A DNA stretch of 23,644 nucleotides from Nitrososphaerota archaeon (GTDB taxonomy: Archaea; Thermoproteota; Nitrososphaeria; Nitrososphaerales; Nitrosopumilaceae), in contig JAANXC010000060.1 in the NCBI GenBank assembly GCA_018263495.1, forward strand, positions 1 to 23,644. The letters are read 5' to 3'. Shown here piece after piece: positions 1 to 6,927 of the stretch. A model generated the notes under the pieces. The model did no database searches, was not told the DNA's origin, and saw nothing but the letters and a program-made list of their open reading frames with translations. The translations under genes and the position numbers were made by a program. The number at the start of each line of letters is the position of its first letter. Within the stretch, counting starts at the first letter, position 1.

Positions 1-270
1 TTGTCTGGTCGAAACTGCAACACTTCTTGGTGCATTTGGAGAAGGAATAGTAGTTGTCGGTCCTTTATAACAGGCATTGCTTTCATCCATAATTTTTTGA
101 GTTTCCTCAGGAATGTATGTCTGACCACCATGTTTTTCCCACTGTTCAGAACCTGCTTCACACAAAACTAGTTCAATTTGCGTATTGCATTCCTTTAAGA
201 CATGAAGCATTGCATTAACAAGCTCAGGTCCTGTTCCATCACCCTTGATTACTGCTGCCTTCTTTGTCAT
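1..270 (-). CDS. Isocitrate/isopropylmalate dehydrogenase family protein (N-terminal 90 residues, partial)
   Basis: The gene starts at ATG 270 and runs off the left edge, so only the N-terminus is present. The first residues (MTKKAAVIKGDGTGPELV) have the GDGxGPE signature that opens the NAD(P)-binding fold of the isocitrate/3-isopropylmalate dehydrogenase family. Near residues 69-90 is KGPTTTIPSPN followed by a Ser/Arg-containing segment (VAVSTRQ), where family members bind the substrate carboxylates. In an autotrophic thaumarchaeon the likeliest role is isocitrate dehydrogenase (isocitrate to 2-oxoglutarate), which feeds glutamate and, via homocitrate, lysine synthesis. Isopropylmalate dehydrogenase cannot be excluded from this fragment. 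An A/T-rich stretch about 25-30 bp upstream (near 285-300) could be its TATA element. It is divergent from the metallophosphoesterase gene. Confidence 0.8.
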   Translation of the reverse strand, partial: MTKKAAVIKGDGTGPELVNAMLHVLKECNTQIELVLCEAGSEQWEKHGGQTYIPEETQKIMDESNACYKGPTTTIPSPNAPRSVAVSTRQ

Positions 271-344
271 GCGATAGTTCTAATTTTTAATTATTTATTC
301 CTACCTTGAAATTTCTTAATTTGTTGAAATTGTATTACATTAAC

Positions 345-354
345 TGTTTAAAAC
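345..354 (+). promoter_or_regulatory. Probable TATA element of the metallophosphoesterase gene
   Basis: TGTTTAAAAC is centred about 28 bp before ATG 377, the spacing expected for a leaderless archaeal transcript. No Shine-Dalgarno sequence precedes the ATG. Confidence 0.45.
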
Positions 355-376
355 ATCTAGACTTATTTTTTATAAT

Positions 377-1120
377 ATGGAAATTGTCCAATTATCAGAT
401 ATTCACGTCGGTTCACAATTCCGTGAAGAGATATTTCAAAAAGTAATTGATGAAATTAATTCATTAAAACCGGAAGCTGTAGTGATCACCGGGGATCTTA
501 CTAATGAAGGATTAATCGACCAATATGAAAAATGCAAAAAACTGATTTCACAAATTGATGTTGATAAAATAATCGCAATTAGTGGAAATCATGATTATAG
601 AAACACTGGCTACTTGCTGTTTAAGAAATATTTTCCAATTAGGACTGAAAATGAATTGGGAGACGATACAATACTTGTAACGCTTGGATCAGCTAGACCA
701 GATCGTGATGAGGGGGAGGTTGGTCACCATCAAAACTTATGGCTTGAGCGAACTTTGAAAAAATATGAAGATAAATTAAAGATAGTAGCAATGCATCATC
801 ATTTGATCAGTATTCCTGACACTGGTTCTGACAGATTGACTGTAATTGATGCGGGTGATGTACTACGAACTATCTTAGACTCTAACGTAAACTTGGTTCT
901 GTGTGGTCATAAACACAGACCATGGATTTGGGATTTCAATACATTGTCGATTGCAAATGCTGGAACTGTTTCATCTGAAAGAGTTAGAGGCTTCTTTGAA
1001 AACTCGTATAATATAATAAATATTCAAAATGGAACTTTTCGTGTTGATCTAAAAATTCCTGGCGGCAAGAGGATACAATTACGAGATATTGTAAAAAACT
1101 ATACACAGTTAACAGATTGA
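377..1120 (+). CDS. Calcineurin-like metallophosphoesterase
   Basis: This 247-residue cytosolic protein has all the metal-binding motifs of the calcineurin-like phosphoesterase fold in order: D8-x-H10, G39-D40, G70-N71-H72-D73, a histidine run at 140-142 and G177-H178-x-H180. These residues hold a two-metal centre that hydrolyses phosphomono- or diesters. The GDLTNEG and GHKH forms resemble the class III cyclic-nucleotide phosphodiesterase (CpdA/Icc-like) subgroup, but the substrate cannot be read from sequence. There is no signal peptide or membrane segment. The ATG at 377 is supported by a TATA-like element 28 bp upstream. It appears monocistronic: it is divergent from the left-edge gene and followed by a tRNA with its own promoter. 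Confidence 0.88.
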   Translation: MEIVQLSDIHVGSQFREEIFQKVIDEINSLKPEAVVITGDLTNEGLIDQYEKCKKLISQIDVDKIIAISGNHDYRNTGYLLFKKYFPIRTENELGDDTILVTLGSARPDRDEGEVGHHQNLWLERTLKKYEDKLKIVAMHHHLISIPDTGSDRLTVIDAGDVLRTILDSNVNLVLCGHKHRPWIWDFNTLSIANAGTVSSERVRGFFENSYNIINIQNGTFRVDLKIPGGKRIQLRDIVKNYTQLTD

Positions 1121-1199
1121 ATTTGATTTACTAAAATTCTACAATTAAATTTTTAGTGTGAAATAATTGAGTATTTCTATAATTATTAACATGAGCACG

Positions 1200-1208
1200 T
1201 TATACTAA
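1200..1208 (+). promoter_or_regulatory. Possible TATA element of tRNA-Ser
   Basis: TTATACTAA lies about 30 bp before the mature 5' end of tRNA-Ser, in an otherwise gene-free A/T-rich stretch. This is a position-based inference. Confidence 0.35.
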
Positions 1209-1236
1209 TTAACTGAATTCATTAAGCAACAAACAT

Positions 1237-1320
1237 GCGGGGATCGCCTAGCCTGGTAGGGCGTGGGATTGCTAATTCCATGTTCGCAAGGACACGGGGG
1301 TTCAAATCCCCCTCCCCGCG
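1237..1320 (+). tRNA. tRNA-Ser (anticodon GCT)
   Basis: A complete cloverleaf can be folded. The acceptor stem is GCGGGGA (1237-1243) with TCCCCGC (1313-1319) and discriminator G1320. A D-arm follows, then an anticodon stem TGGGA/TTCCA with loop TTGCTAA, giving anticodon GCT at 1271-1273. The long variable arm TGTTC-GCAA-GGACA and the T-arm GGGGG-TTCAAAT-CCCCC complete it. The long variable arm and G discriminator confirm a class II serine tRNA, reading AGC/AGU codons. There is no intron and CCA is not encoded. A T-run begins just after it at 1322 and may terminate transcription. Confidence 0.97.
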
Positions 1321-1332
1321 CTTTTTTAATTA

Positions 1333-1342
1333 AATTTAAAAG
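1333..1342 (+). promoter_or_regulatory. Probable TATA element of the small zinc-ribbon gene
   Basis: AATTTAAAAG is centred about 28 bp upstream of the TTG at 1366. This supports a separate leaderless transcript beginning at that TTG rather than read-through from the tRNA. Confidence 0.45.
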
Positions 1343-1365
1343 TGCGTTGATACACATTTTTGTTA

Positions 1366-1527
1366 TTGGGACGAAGAAAAACACAAAAAATTATCAAGGC
1401 TGGTCCAAAAAATGCAACTACAGGCATGTGTCCAGAATGTAAGACTATAGGTAGAATCTTTATCATCGGTCAGGTTGGTCAAGAGCAAGCAAAGTGTCCT
1501 GCCTGCAACAAAGTGTTTGATCTATAG
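1366..1527 (+). CDS. Small zinc-ribbon protein (53 residues)
   Basis: A 53-codon frame from TTG 1366 to TAG 1527 encodes a basic N-terminus (MGRRKTQKIIKAG) followed by two knuckles, C22-P-E-C25 and C44-P-A-C47, which together make a four-cysteine zinc ribbon. The cysteines are 18 residues apart, as usual for ribbons. No other domain is visible. Such proteins often bind nucleic acid or a protein partner, but no specific role can be given. The TTG start is chosen because a TATA-like element lies 28 bp upstream and the next in-frame ATG (residue 21) would cut directly into the ribbon. It sits between tRNA-Ser and a second small gene in the same direction. Confidence 0.72.
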   Translation: MGRRKTQKIIKAGPKNATTGMCPECKTIGRIFIIGQVGQEQAKCPACNKVFDL

Positions 1528-1584
1528 TTGTCTGTACAAATCTACCCATAACTTTTTAAGGTCTTTCCATTTTTTTAAAGCAAC

Positions 1585-1755
1585 ATGTCATCAGATTCTG
1601 AAACTATTTACGATAGAATTGCTAAACTTGAGGATGAGGTTGCAGCATTGAGAAGTGAAATTGATTTTCTAAAACGTGCATTACGTAATGAACTAGCGCG
1701 TCATGAAGTGAAGATGGCAAAGAAAGGCACAGAAGTATCTTCACTTATAGATTAG
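1585..1755 (+). CDS. Small coiled-coil protein of unknown function (56 residues)
   Basis: ATG 1585 to TAG 1755 encodes 56 residues. Residues 7-40 are an uninterrupted amphipathic helix with heptad-spaced Ile/Leu/Val (IYDRIAKLEDEVAALRSEI and onward), so it is very likely a short coiled-coil dimer. The function is not recognised. A TTTTAAGG element near 1555 is about 27 bp upstream, consistent with leaderless transcription. Its last 11 bp overlap the 3' end of the convergent SirB1-like gene. The strong heptad pattern, clear promoter spacing and tight packing against its neighbour argue for a real gene rather than a chance frame. Confidence 0.68.
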   Translation: MSSDSETIYDRIAKLEDEVAALRSEIDFLKRALRNELARHEVKMAKKGTEVSSLID

Positions 1756-2572
1756 ACTTTTCTCTGACACTTTTAATTAATTCTAGAATAAAATCTGCAT
1801 CGTCCGCCTCTGGTTCTAGCTCCAGATATTTATTGAGTAAAGGTAATGCCTTATCATAACGCAAAAGCCGTTCTTCTAAAATACCCTTATCTCTAATTTC
1901 CTCAGGAGATTCTGGTTGCATTCCTAAAATCATATCTGTGCATTTCATAGCACTATCATATGCATACGATTGGGTGTATGCATTTTTTAGATTTCTTAAT
2001 AATCTAGTCAAAAGTTGTTCCGTTGTAGCTTCGTTTAGATATTCTGGAACAAATTCAACACCCTCTCCAAAATTTCTATCCAGAATTTCCTCTAAATCCT
2101 CAATTGTAAGCAACTTTCCACGATAAAATGGATCCAAGTTAATCTCCTCTTTGTATTTTACAATTACATGCCCAGGAAATCCAACAATCTGAAGATCAAG
2201 TCCTATATTCTTGGCAACTTCTGAGTATATTATAGAGAGAGTAATTGGTATACCAGTTTTTTTGTCAAGTACTATGTTAAGAAAACTATTTCCCGGATCG
2301 TAATAATCTTCTTCGGCTCCATGAAAACCAAGTTCGTCAAAGAAATACTCATTAAGCATGGATATAAGATATGTTGAGTTTTTAATTTCGCCTATTTTTA
2401 TTTTCAGGGAATTACCCATCTCATTTATTTTTTCGATGTATTTTGATATATTCAGTTCAGGATATTCCAGAATTTGTGCCATCTTTAGACATTTTTCAAT
2501 CAAATTATAATTTGGATTTTTAGAAAAAGATATCCATTCGGCAATAAATGGATCAAATTTTTCTGCGTCCAA
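1745..2572 (-). CDS. SirB1/transglutaminase-like family protein with C-terminal TPR-like helices
   Basis: The 275-residue product matches the SirB1 (YchA-like) family. Its diagnostic core is N95-S-F-L-N, G107-I-P-I-T-L-S, G131-F-P-G-H135 and D147-P-F, the usual order in the transglutaminase-like SirB1 domain. Residues about 225-262 form paired helices resembling a TPR unit, also typical of the family. The biochemical role of SirB1 proteins is poorly defined and no catalytic assignment is made. It starts at TTG 2572; the nearby ATG at 2582 is in another frame. It lies 11 bp downstream of the stop of the 396-residue gene on the same strand, so the two are probably co-transcribed. Its 3' end overlaps a convergent small gene by 11 bp. 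Confidence 0.78.
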   Translation of the reverse strand: MDAEKFDPFIAEWISFSKNPNYNLIEKCLKMAQILEYPELNISKYIEKINEMGNSLKIKIGEIKNSTYLISMLNEYFFDELGFHGAEEDYYDPGNSFLNIVLDKKTGIPITLSIIYSEVAKNIGLDLQIVGFPGHVIVKYKEEINLDPFYRGKLLTIEDLEEILDRNFGEGVEFVPEYLNEATTEQLLTRLLRNLKNAYTQSYAYDSAMKCTDMILGMQPESPEEIRDKGILEERLLRYDKALPLLNKYLELEPEADDADFILELIKSVREKSNL

Positions 2573-2583
2573 TAGATTCCATA

Positions 2584-3774
2584 TTATTTGATTCTATTTA
2601 GATATAGTTGTGGATCTTTTAGCTCTTTTGTGTTGGGAGGATTTGCGATTAGTTTCGCAAATGTATCTTTACCATACACGTCAAATACATGTTGGGTAAA
2701 TTCTTTACCTGTGCTCTTTTTCACACTGTAGTCAGAATAATTAGTACCTACAAACGTACTAAGATAATTTTGAAAATCAATATCATCTTTCAGTATTTGC
2801 TGCACCACAAATTCTGCCATTCCCTCCATGGTGGTAAATACAGCATGTTGAGCCTGAATAGGTTTTAGCCATTTTTTGTAGATTTCCTCTAACGAGGGAA
2901 CAAGCTCTGAAATCTTGGGGTCAATTTCAACATGAGTGTATGTCATAACATCTGGTCCCATAACATTGGTGATAAAATTGTCAGGATTCAGCATGAAAAA
3001 CAAGTTTGCTTTCTTGGCAATTTGGAATTCTTCAGGTACAAGTTGTAACTGTAGGTATTCAGTGAGCTGAGTGACAGTTTTGTCATCCAACGCTAAGATT
3101 GTCTCTGCTAATTCCTCGTTTATTGTATTAACCTGCATTACAGCTTGAATGTTCAACCTGTGAAGATTGTCTTGTACGGAATGAACAATCTCCTCCAAAA
3201 TTGTCATTTTCATAGCTCCAAAATAACCAGATTTTACCGATTCTGCATTAGATTCGTATGGTAAACCTTGCTTGTATAGAATTATTCTTGGATAATCATC
3301 CAAGATAAACCTGTTAAGGTAGATCTTTGAATCAAGATAGTCACCGTAGGTAGTAGATATTTTTGAGATGTATGATTTCACATAAGTAGAATAAACCAGG
3401 AATTTTGTTGTATCCTCCTTAATTAATTCAGAAATTGTTTTCAGATCATTTTTTGCAACAGCATCAAATAGTTTATCAACATATATTCGTCCATTCTCTG
3501 TGAATACTTTTTTTCCTTTTAGCCGCTTAAATTCATCGAGTTTCAGATACTCAATAGACAGCTCCTTGGAAACTTCCAAACCCATGTATTCATTTACACT
3601 TTGAACTAAATCCACAAACAAGTTTTTTGAAACACTTTCGATGTCATCAAATTCTACAGTAAAGCTTCTATCCTCTTTGATCTTTTTTGCAAGTTCTGCT
3701 ATTACTTTTTCCTCATCAATTTCAACAGAAAGTTGTCCCATCAATGCCTCAGCAAATTCATCAAACTCTGACAT
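2584..3774 (-). CDS. Unrecognised protein resembling an inactivated gluzincin-type metallopeptidase
   Basis: This 396-residue soluble protein has no name I can assign. Residues 194-198 read EEIVH, followed by SVQDNLHRL. In gluzincin-like families the equivalent segment is typically HELTHALQDQ, so the first zinc histidine appears replaced by Glu. Further on are E317-G-M-A-E321, at the position of the usual third-ligand EGxA, and PPNTKELKDPQLYL (379-392), similar to the PPxSTEQxLHPxxY tail of such proteins. The N-terminal half is helical and charged. The start is ATG 3774, two codons inside a possible GTG, because a TTAAAT element lies about 28 bp upstream. It heads a two-gene unit with the SirB1-like gene. 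The zincin relationship is my inference from motif spacing. Confidence 0.7.
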   Translation of the reverse strand: MSEFDEFAEALMGQLSVEIDEEKVIAELAKKIKEDRSFTVEFDDIESVSKNLFVDLVQSVNEYMGLEVSKELSIEYLKLDEFKRLKGKKVFTENGRIYVDKLFDAVAKNDLKTISELIKEDTTKFLVYSTYVKSYISKISTTYGDYLDSKIYLNRFILDDYPRIILYKQGLPYESNAESVKSGYFGAMKMTILEEIVHSVQDNLHRLNIQAVMQVNTINEELAETILALDDKTVTQLTEYLQLQLVPEEFQIAKKANLFFMLNPDNFITNVMGPDVMTYTHVEIDPKISELVPSLEEIYKKWLKPIQAQHAVFTTMEGMAEFVVQQILKDDIDFQNYLSTFVGTNYSDYSVKKSTGKEFTQHVFDVYGKDTFAKLIANPPNTKELKDPQLYLNRIK

Positions 3775-3799
3775 GTGCACTCGATCGACAAAAAACTCA

Positions 3800-3807
3800 A
3801 TTTAACA
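3800..3807 (-). promoter_or_regulatory. Probable TATA element deciding the start of the zincin-like gene
   Basis: On the minus strand TTAAATTG lies about 28 bp upstream of ATG 3774 and between that gene and tRNA-Met. It favours the ATG at 3774 over the GTG six bases upstream. Confidence 0.4.
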
Positions 3808-3817
3808 TTATCTGTAG

Positions 3818-3913
3818 TGCCGGGGGTGGGTTTCGAACCCACGACCTCCAGATTATGAGTATTGCCCTTCTTTGGAGAGGCTGGCACTCTAGGCCAGGCT
3901 GAGCTACCCCGGC
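3818..3913 (-). tRNA. tRNA-Met, elongator (anticodon CAT), with intron
   Basis: Read on the minus strand, the acceptor stem is GCCGGGG (3913-3907) with CCCCGGC and discriminator A3818. The D-stem is GCTC/GAGT and the T-arm GTGGG-TTCGAAA-CCCAC. Without the 20-nt intron (3880-3861) the anticodon arm becomes CCAGA-CTCATAA-TCTGG, a perfect five-pair stem with anticodon CAT (3857-3855). The mature RNA is 76 nt, without encoded CCA. The GCCGGGG acceptor fits the elongator type rather than archaeal initiator tRNA, which starts AGC; tRNA-Ile2 with a modified CAU anticodon is a less likely alternative. Confidence 0.95.
3861..3880 (-). other. tRNA intron (20 nt) at non-canonical position 30/31
   Basis: The unspliced transcript folds into a bulge-helix-bulge substrate for the archaeal splicing endonuclease. 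The outer helix is GAG (3889-3887) with CTC (3859-3857), and the central four-pair helix is TGCC (3886-3883) with GGCA (3866-3863). Three-base bulges AGC (3882-3880) and ATA (3862-3860) lie on opposite strands, and an inner TCT/AGA stem has loop CCAA. Cleavage after the second base of each bulge removes exactly 3880-3861 and rebuilds a perfect anticodon stem. The usual archaeal intron site is 37/38. Confidence 0.85.
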
Positions 3914-3988
3914 ATAAGTACGCGTGAATCTCTTATGCAATTAAATGATTTGCTCAAAATTATATTCTTCAATGTTATACGAAAATTA

Positions 3989-4156
3989 ATGGATTCTGAT
4001 GAAAAGGATAAGCAGATACAGAAGAAGATTGATTGGATTGCAAGCCAGATTAGAGAGACAAAATTTGAACTTCACCGGCAACACAAAGAACTTGAAGACG
4101 CTCTAAAGGAGCAAGAAGAATTACGAAAGCAAGAAGGGAAAACAAAAAAAAGTTAG
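3989..4156 (+). CDS. Small charged coiled-coil protein of unknown function
   Basis: From ATG 3989 this encodes 55 residues, beginning MDSDEKDKQIQKKIDW, almost entirely a charged helix with coiled-coil heptads and a Lys-rich tail (EGKTKKS). Function is not recognised. An in-frame ATG at 3935 would add 18 hydrophobic residues (MQLNDLLKIIFF...). I prefer 3989 because a TTATA-type element at about 3958-3964 lies 26-28 bp before it, and because 3935 falls where the promoter of the divergent tRNA-Met should be. The longer form, with a membrane-like N-terminus, remains possible. Its stop overlaps by 4 bp the stop of the convergent topoisomerase gene. Confidence 0.6.
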   Translation: MDSDEKDKQIQKKIDWIASQIRETKFELHRQHKELEDALKEQEELRKQEGKTKKS

Positions 4157-5844
4157 TATTCTTTTGAAATCTGGCTCCATTTTGCGTTAGTATTTTTTAC
4201 CCAGAGAAATTTTTTCTGCAGTACTGACGTATACAGCTTTTCCCATTCTACATCAACTTCATCAGTCCATGCTTTGAAAATTCTTGGATCAATATAATTT
4301 CGAAGAGATGTTCCAAGATTATAATCTCTTGTTTTTTCTGTGAGATTTATCTGAAGTTCTAGCTTTTCAATTCGTTCAGTATGTTTTACCTTTCGATTTT
4401 TTATTGTTGATTTTATTTTTTTGATCCGTTCTTTTTGTTGTTCTTTCTGTTTTTCAGTTTTTGTAATCTTAGATTCCGCTTTTTTCAGTAAATCTTCAGA
4501 CTTTTCCCACGGTTTTGCATTTTTCACATTTTTCAGTGTATCTCTTTTCTTTTGTAATGACGCCTCAAAGTTTTTTGGAATGGTTCTTTTATGATTGCAC
4601 ATAATGGCAGCATCTAGATTTGCTGATTTTGCATGGAACAATTTTTTCATATCAGATTCAGATTTAATATTATCATGGTCTCGAAGATTTTTTGAAACAA
4701 CACTTGAGGCTAGATATGTTCTAAAGACTTTGGCAGAAAGTCCCTTGACTATAGTTGAATAATAAGCATTGACATGTCTAGATGAAATGCCATCAAAAAT
4801 CTCTTCATTCTCTTTTTTGTTTGAGACAAACTCTTTCAGATTGTCGTGAAACTGTTTATCATGCCCCTCTGCAGGAATTGTCTCTGTCCATCTCACACCA
4901 TCTTTACCAAGAAAATCAAACTCAATTGTGTTTTCAGTCAGTTTGATATGCTCCTTTCGTAATGTTGTAGCACCCACAGTGTCAGCTTCATCTGGATCTT
5001 TTTCATCGCCAACCCTCATTGCAGTACGATAAATCAAATAACATGCAGTAGCTATTCTTTTATTTTTTTGTTCTTTGTTCTGCATGTCCTTGATAATTTG
5101 TGTCTTGACGTTTTCAATTTCTCTTGACAAGTTTTTTGCCTTGTCATACTTTGCTTGATCTCTTTCTTGCTTGATTCCAGCAGTATCAGCCAACCAAACA
5201 TATTTTCGCTTTTGAGTTAGAATATCCATCCAACTTGCTATCCACATAGAATCTCTGTCATGGACAATCTTACCCCATTTTCCTTCAGGAACTTTTGCTT
5301 CTTTACCTAGATTTAGTGTTACATCTTTAGATGTCACGCGTGGTTTGTATCTGCCTCGCATTGGATGTTCGCCCCTGCCCATAAAAATTCCTGGTGGCTC
5401 AGCCATGTAATTTCCAATTTCTACTTCTTTTCCATCGATAACCCCTCTCCCATATTTTGCCTTCATCTCTTCACGAATTTCCTTGCGGGTTAATGCGAGC
5501 GCCTTTTTTTCTTCCTTTGTCATCAACTCCTTCTCTTCTTTTTCTTTGTCTGCTAGTTTGTATGCTTCAGAAAAATCAATGTCACTATATTCTAAGTTAC
5601 TAAATTTTCCGTTAAACGTTTGAGCAAAATCTGATACAAAATTTTTCTGAAAGATTGGATCTTCTACATATTTTTCTGTTATGCCAGGTTTTGGTGCATC
5701 CTTCTTTTTTGCCCACTGATACACCATCTCTTCTTGGACTATGTCAAGTACTACGTTTTCGCCCTTGATCTTTATCTTAATTTCCTTGGACTCAAAGTCT
5801 GGAGGAAAAAGTATTCCGTTATGTTGTAATGTTTTCCATTTCAT
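4153..5844 (-). CDS. DNA topoisomerase IB (eukaryote-type)
   Basis: This 563-residue enzyme relaxes supercoils by nicking one strand through a 3'-phosphotyrosyl bond. All five catalytic residues of eukaryotic Top1 can be placed: R277 in TAMRVGDEKDPDEADT, K314 in FLGKDG, R375 in AKVFRTY, H418 in CNHKRTIPK and nucleophile Y517 in LGTSLRNYIDPR. A Lys/Glu-rich coiled linker (about 430-500) precedes the C-terminal Tyr domain, as in human Top1. The long charged N-terminal domain of the human enzyme is absent and the core starts almost at once. I choose ATG 5844, not the GTG at 5853, because an A/T-rich element (AATTTTTATC, 5880-5871) is about 30 bp upstream. Topo IB of this kind is known from Thaumarchaeota. 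Confidence 0.95.
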   Translation of the reverse strand: MKWKTLQHNGILFPPDFESKEIKIKIKGENVVLDIVQEEMVYQWAKKKDAPKPGITEKYVEDPIFQKNFVSDFAQTFNGKFSNLEYSDIDFSEAYKLADKEKEEKELMTKEEKKALALTRKEIREEMKAKYGRGVIDGKEVEIGNYMAEPPGIFMGRGEHPMRGRYKPRVTSKDVTLNLGKEAKVPEGKWGKIVHDRDSMWIASWMDILTQKRKYVWLADTAGIKQERDQAKYDKAKNLSREIENVKTQIIKDMQNKEQKNKRIATACYLIYRTAMRVGDEKDPDEADTVGATTLRKEHIKLTENTIEFDFLGKDGVRWTETIPAEGHDKQFHDNLKEFVSNKKENEEIFDGISSRHVNAYYSTIVKGLSAKVFRTYLASSVVSKNLRDHDNIKSESDMKKLFHAKSANLDAAIMCNHKRTIPKNFEASLQKKRDTLKNVKNAKPWEKSEDLLKKAESKITKTEKQKEQQKERIKKIKSTIKNRKVKHTERIEKLELQINLTEKTRDYNLGTSLRNYIDPRIFKAWTDEVDVEWEKLYTSVLQKKFLWVKNTNAKWSQISKEY

Positions 5845-5952
5845 ATATTTCACTAATGCAATACGACTTTGATAAAAATTGATTAAAACTGTATATCAAT
5901 CTAACCACAAAAATGTCTTCAAAAACAAGTCAAGATAATAACTGTTAAAGAA

Positions 5953-6786
5953 TTATTCTCCGTATAGTTCCTTTTTTAAATAATTCTCAAATTCAATATC
6001 CGTTTTACTCTTCTTTGCCTCCAAGAACATTGATGCATCGTTTCCAACAATGTATCTTGGCAGTGGTTTCTCATCTTTGACAGCTTTAACGATAGTGTCG
6101 GCAACCTCCTTTGGGTGCGTTCCCATTTCTGCCATCATCTTGACACCCGAGACTACCTTAACAGTAATGTCTCTGTATACAGTATCTGACTCTGATTTCT
6201 TAGCCATCCTCATATTTTTCATAAAGTTTGTTTTGATGACTCCAGGTTCAATTATCACAACATTAACACCAAACGGTGCCAGTTCAAATCTCAAAGATTC
6301 ACTTAATCCTTCTAAAGCAAACTTGGAGCTAATGTATGCAGGAGATGCTGGAAATCCAATACGGCCTACAACTGAACTAATATTTACTATTGTCCCAGAA
6401 CCCTGCTTTCTCATTGTTGGTCCAACTTCCTGAATCAGTCTTATTATTGAAAAGAAGTTTGTATCGAACTGTGCCTTAAATTCATCAACAGATACGTCCT
6501 CAACACAGCCCCAGAGACCCCATCCTGCATTGTTTACAAGAACATCAATCCTTTGCTTTTGATCAAGAATTTTTTGAATAGCAGTTTTAACCGAGTTCTC
6601 ATCGTCAACATCTAGTTCTAATACATCAATATTCAAATTCTCTTTTTTTCCTAATTCTTTAATTTTGTCACTTTTTGTTGTGTCTCTCATTGTTGCATAT
6701 GTGTAATATCCTTCCCTTGCTAGTGCCAATGCAGTCTCAAATCCTATTCCACTGGATGTCCCAGTAACAACTGCAACTTTTTCCAT
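5953..6786 (-). CDS. Short-chain dehydrogenase/reductase (SDR), classical type
   Basis: The 277-residue product has the full classical SDR set: the glycine-rich T8-G-T-S-S-G-I-G15 loop, D59-V60, N85-N-A-G88, N110, catalytic S138, and Y151-x-x-x-K155. R34 just after the second strand suggests a preference for NADP(H). Classical SDRs interconvert alcohols and ketones; the substrate cannot be predicted. There is no signal peptide. Start ATG 6786 places the glycine loop at its usual distance from the N-terminus, and an A/T-rich ATAAAA element lies about 30 bp upstream. It is downstream of and codirectional with nothing close, so it is probably a single-gene transcript, divergent from the small basic gene at 6928. 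Confidence 0.9.
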   Translation of the reverse strand: MEKVAVVTGTSSGIGFETALALAREGYYTYATMRDTTKSDKIKELGKKENLNIDVLELDVDDENSVKTAIQKILDQKQRIDVLVNNAGWGLWGCVEDVSVDEFKAQFDTNFFSIIRLIQEVGPTMRKQGSGTIVNISSVVGRIGFPASPAYISSKFALEGLSESLRFELAPFGVNVVIIEPGVIKTNFMKNMRMAKKSESDTVYRDITVKVVSGVKMMAEMGTHPKEVADTIVKAVKDEKPLPRYIVGNDASMFLEAKKSKTDIEFENYLKKELYGE

Positions 6787-6927
6787 GCAGATTTCTTATC
6801 ATTACTATCTAATAGTTTTATGATTCAATTGTATGTGATCCGCCAGAGAGTGGGACAGTTATCTAACCCTTGTATATCAGGACAAAAAATCCGAAACTAA
6901 TATTTACAATTGAAATAAGCCAAAAAT

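Noticed and set aside
3687..3902. 71-residue frame on the plus strand across the tRNA-Met gene
   Set aside because: It lies antisense to the intron-containing tRNA and to the 5' end of the zincin-like gene, with no promoter or recognisable domain.
5911..5946. 11-codon frame MSSKTSQDNNC in the gap upstream of topoisomerase IB
   Set aside because: Too short, with no promoter spacing or ribosome-binding motif; more likely the promoter region of the topoisomerase gene.
6050..6433. 127-residue plus-strand frame inside the SDR gene
   Set aside because: Antisense to an SDR gene with every catalytic motif; its composition is what a reversed coding strand yields.
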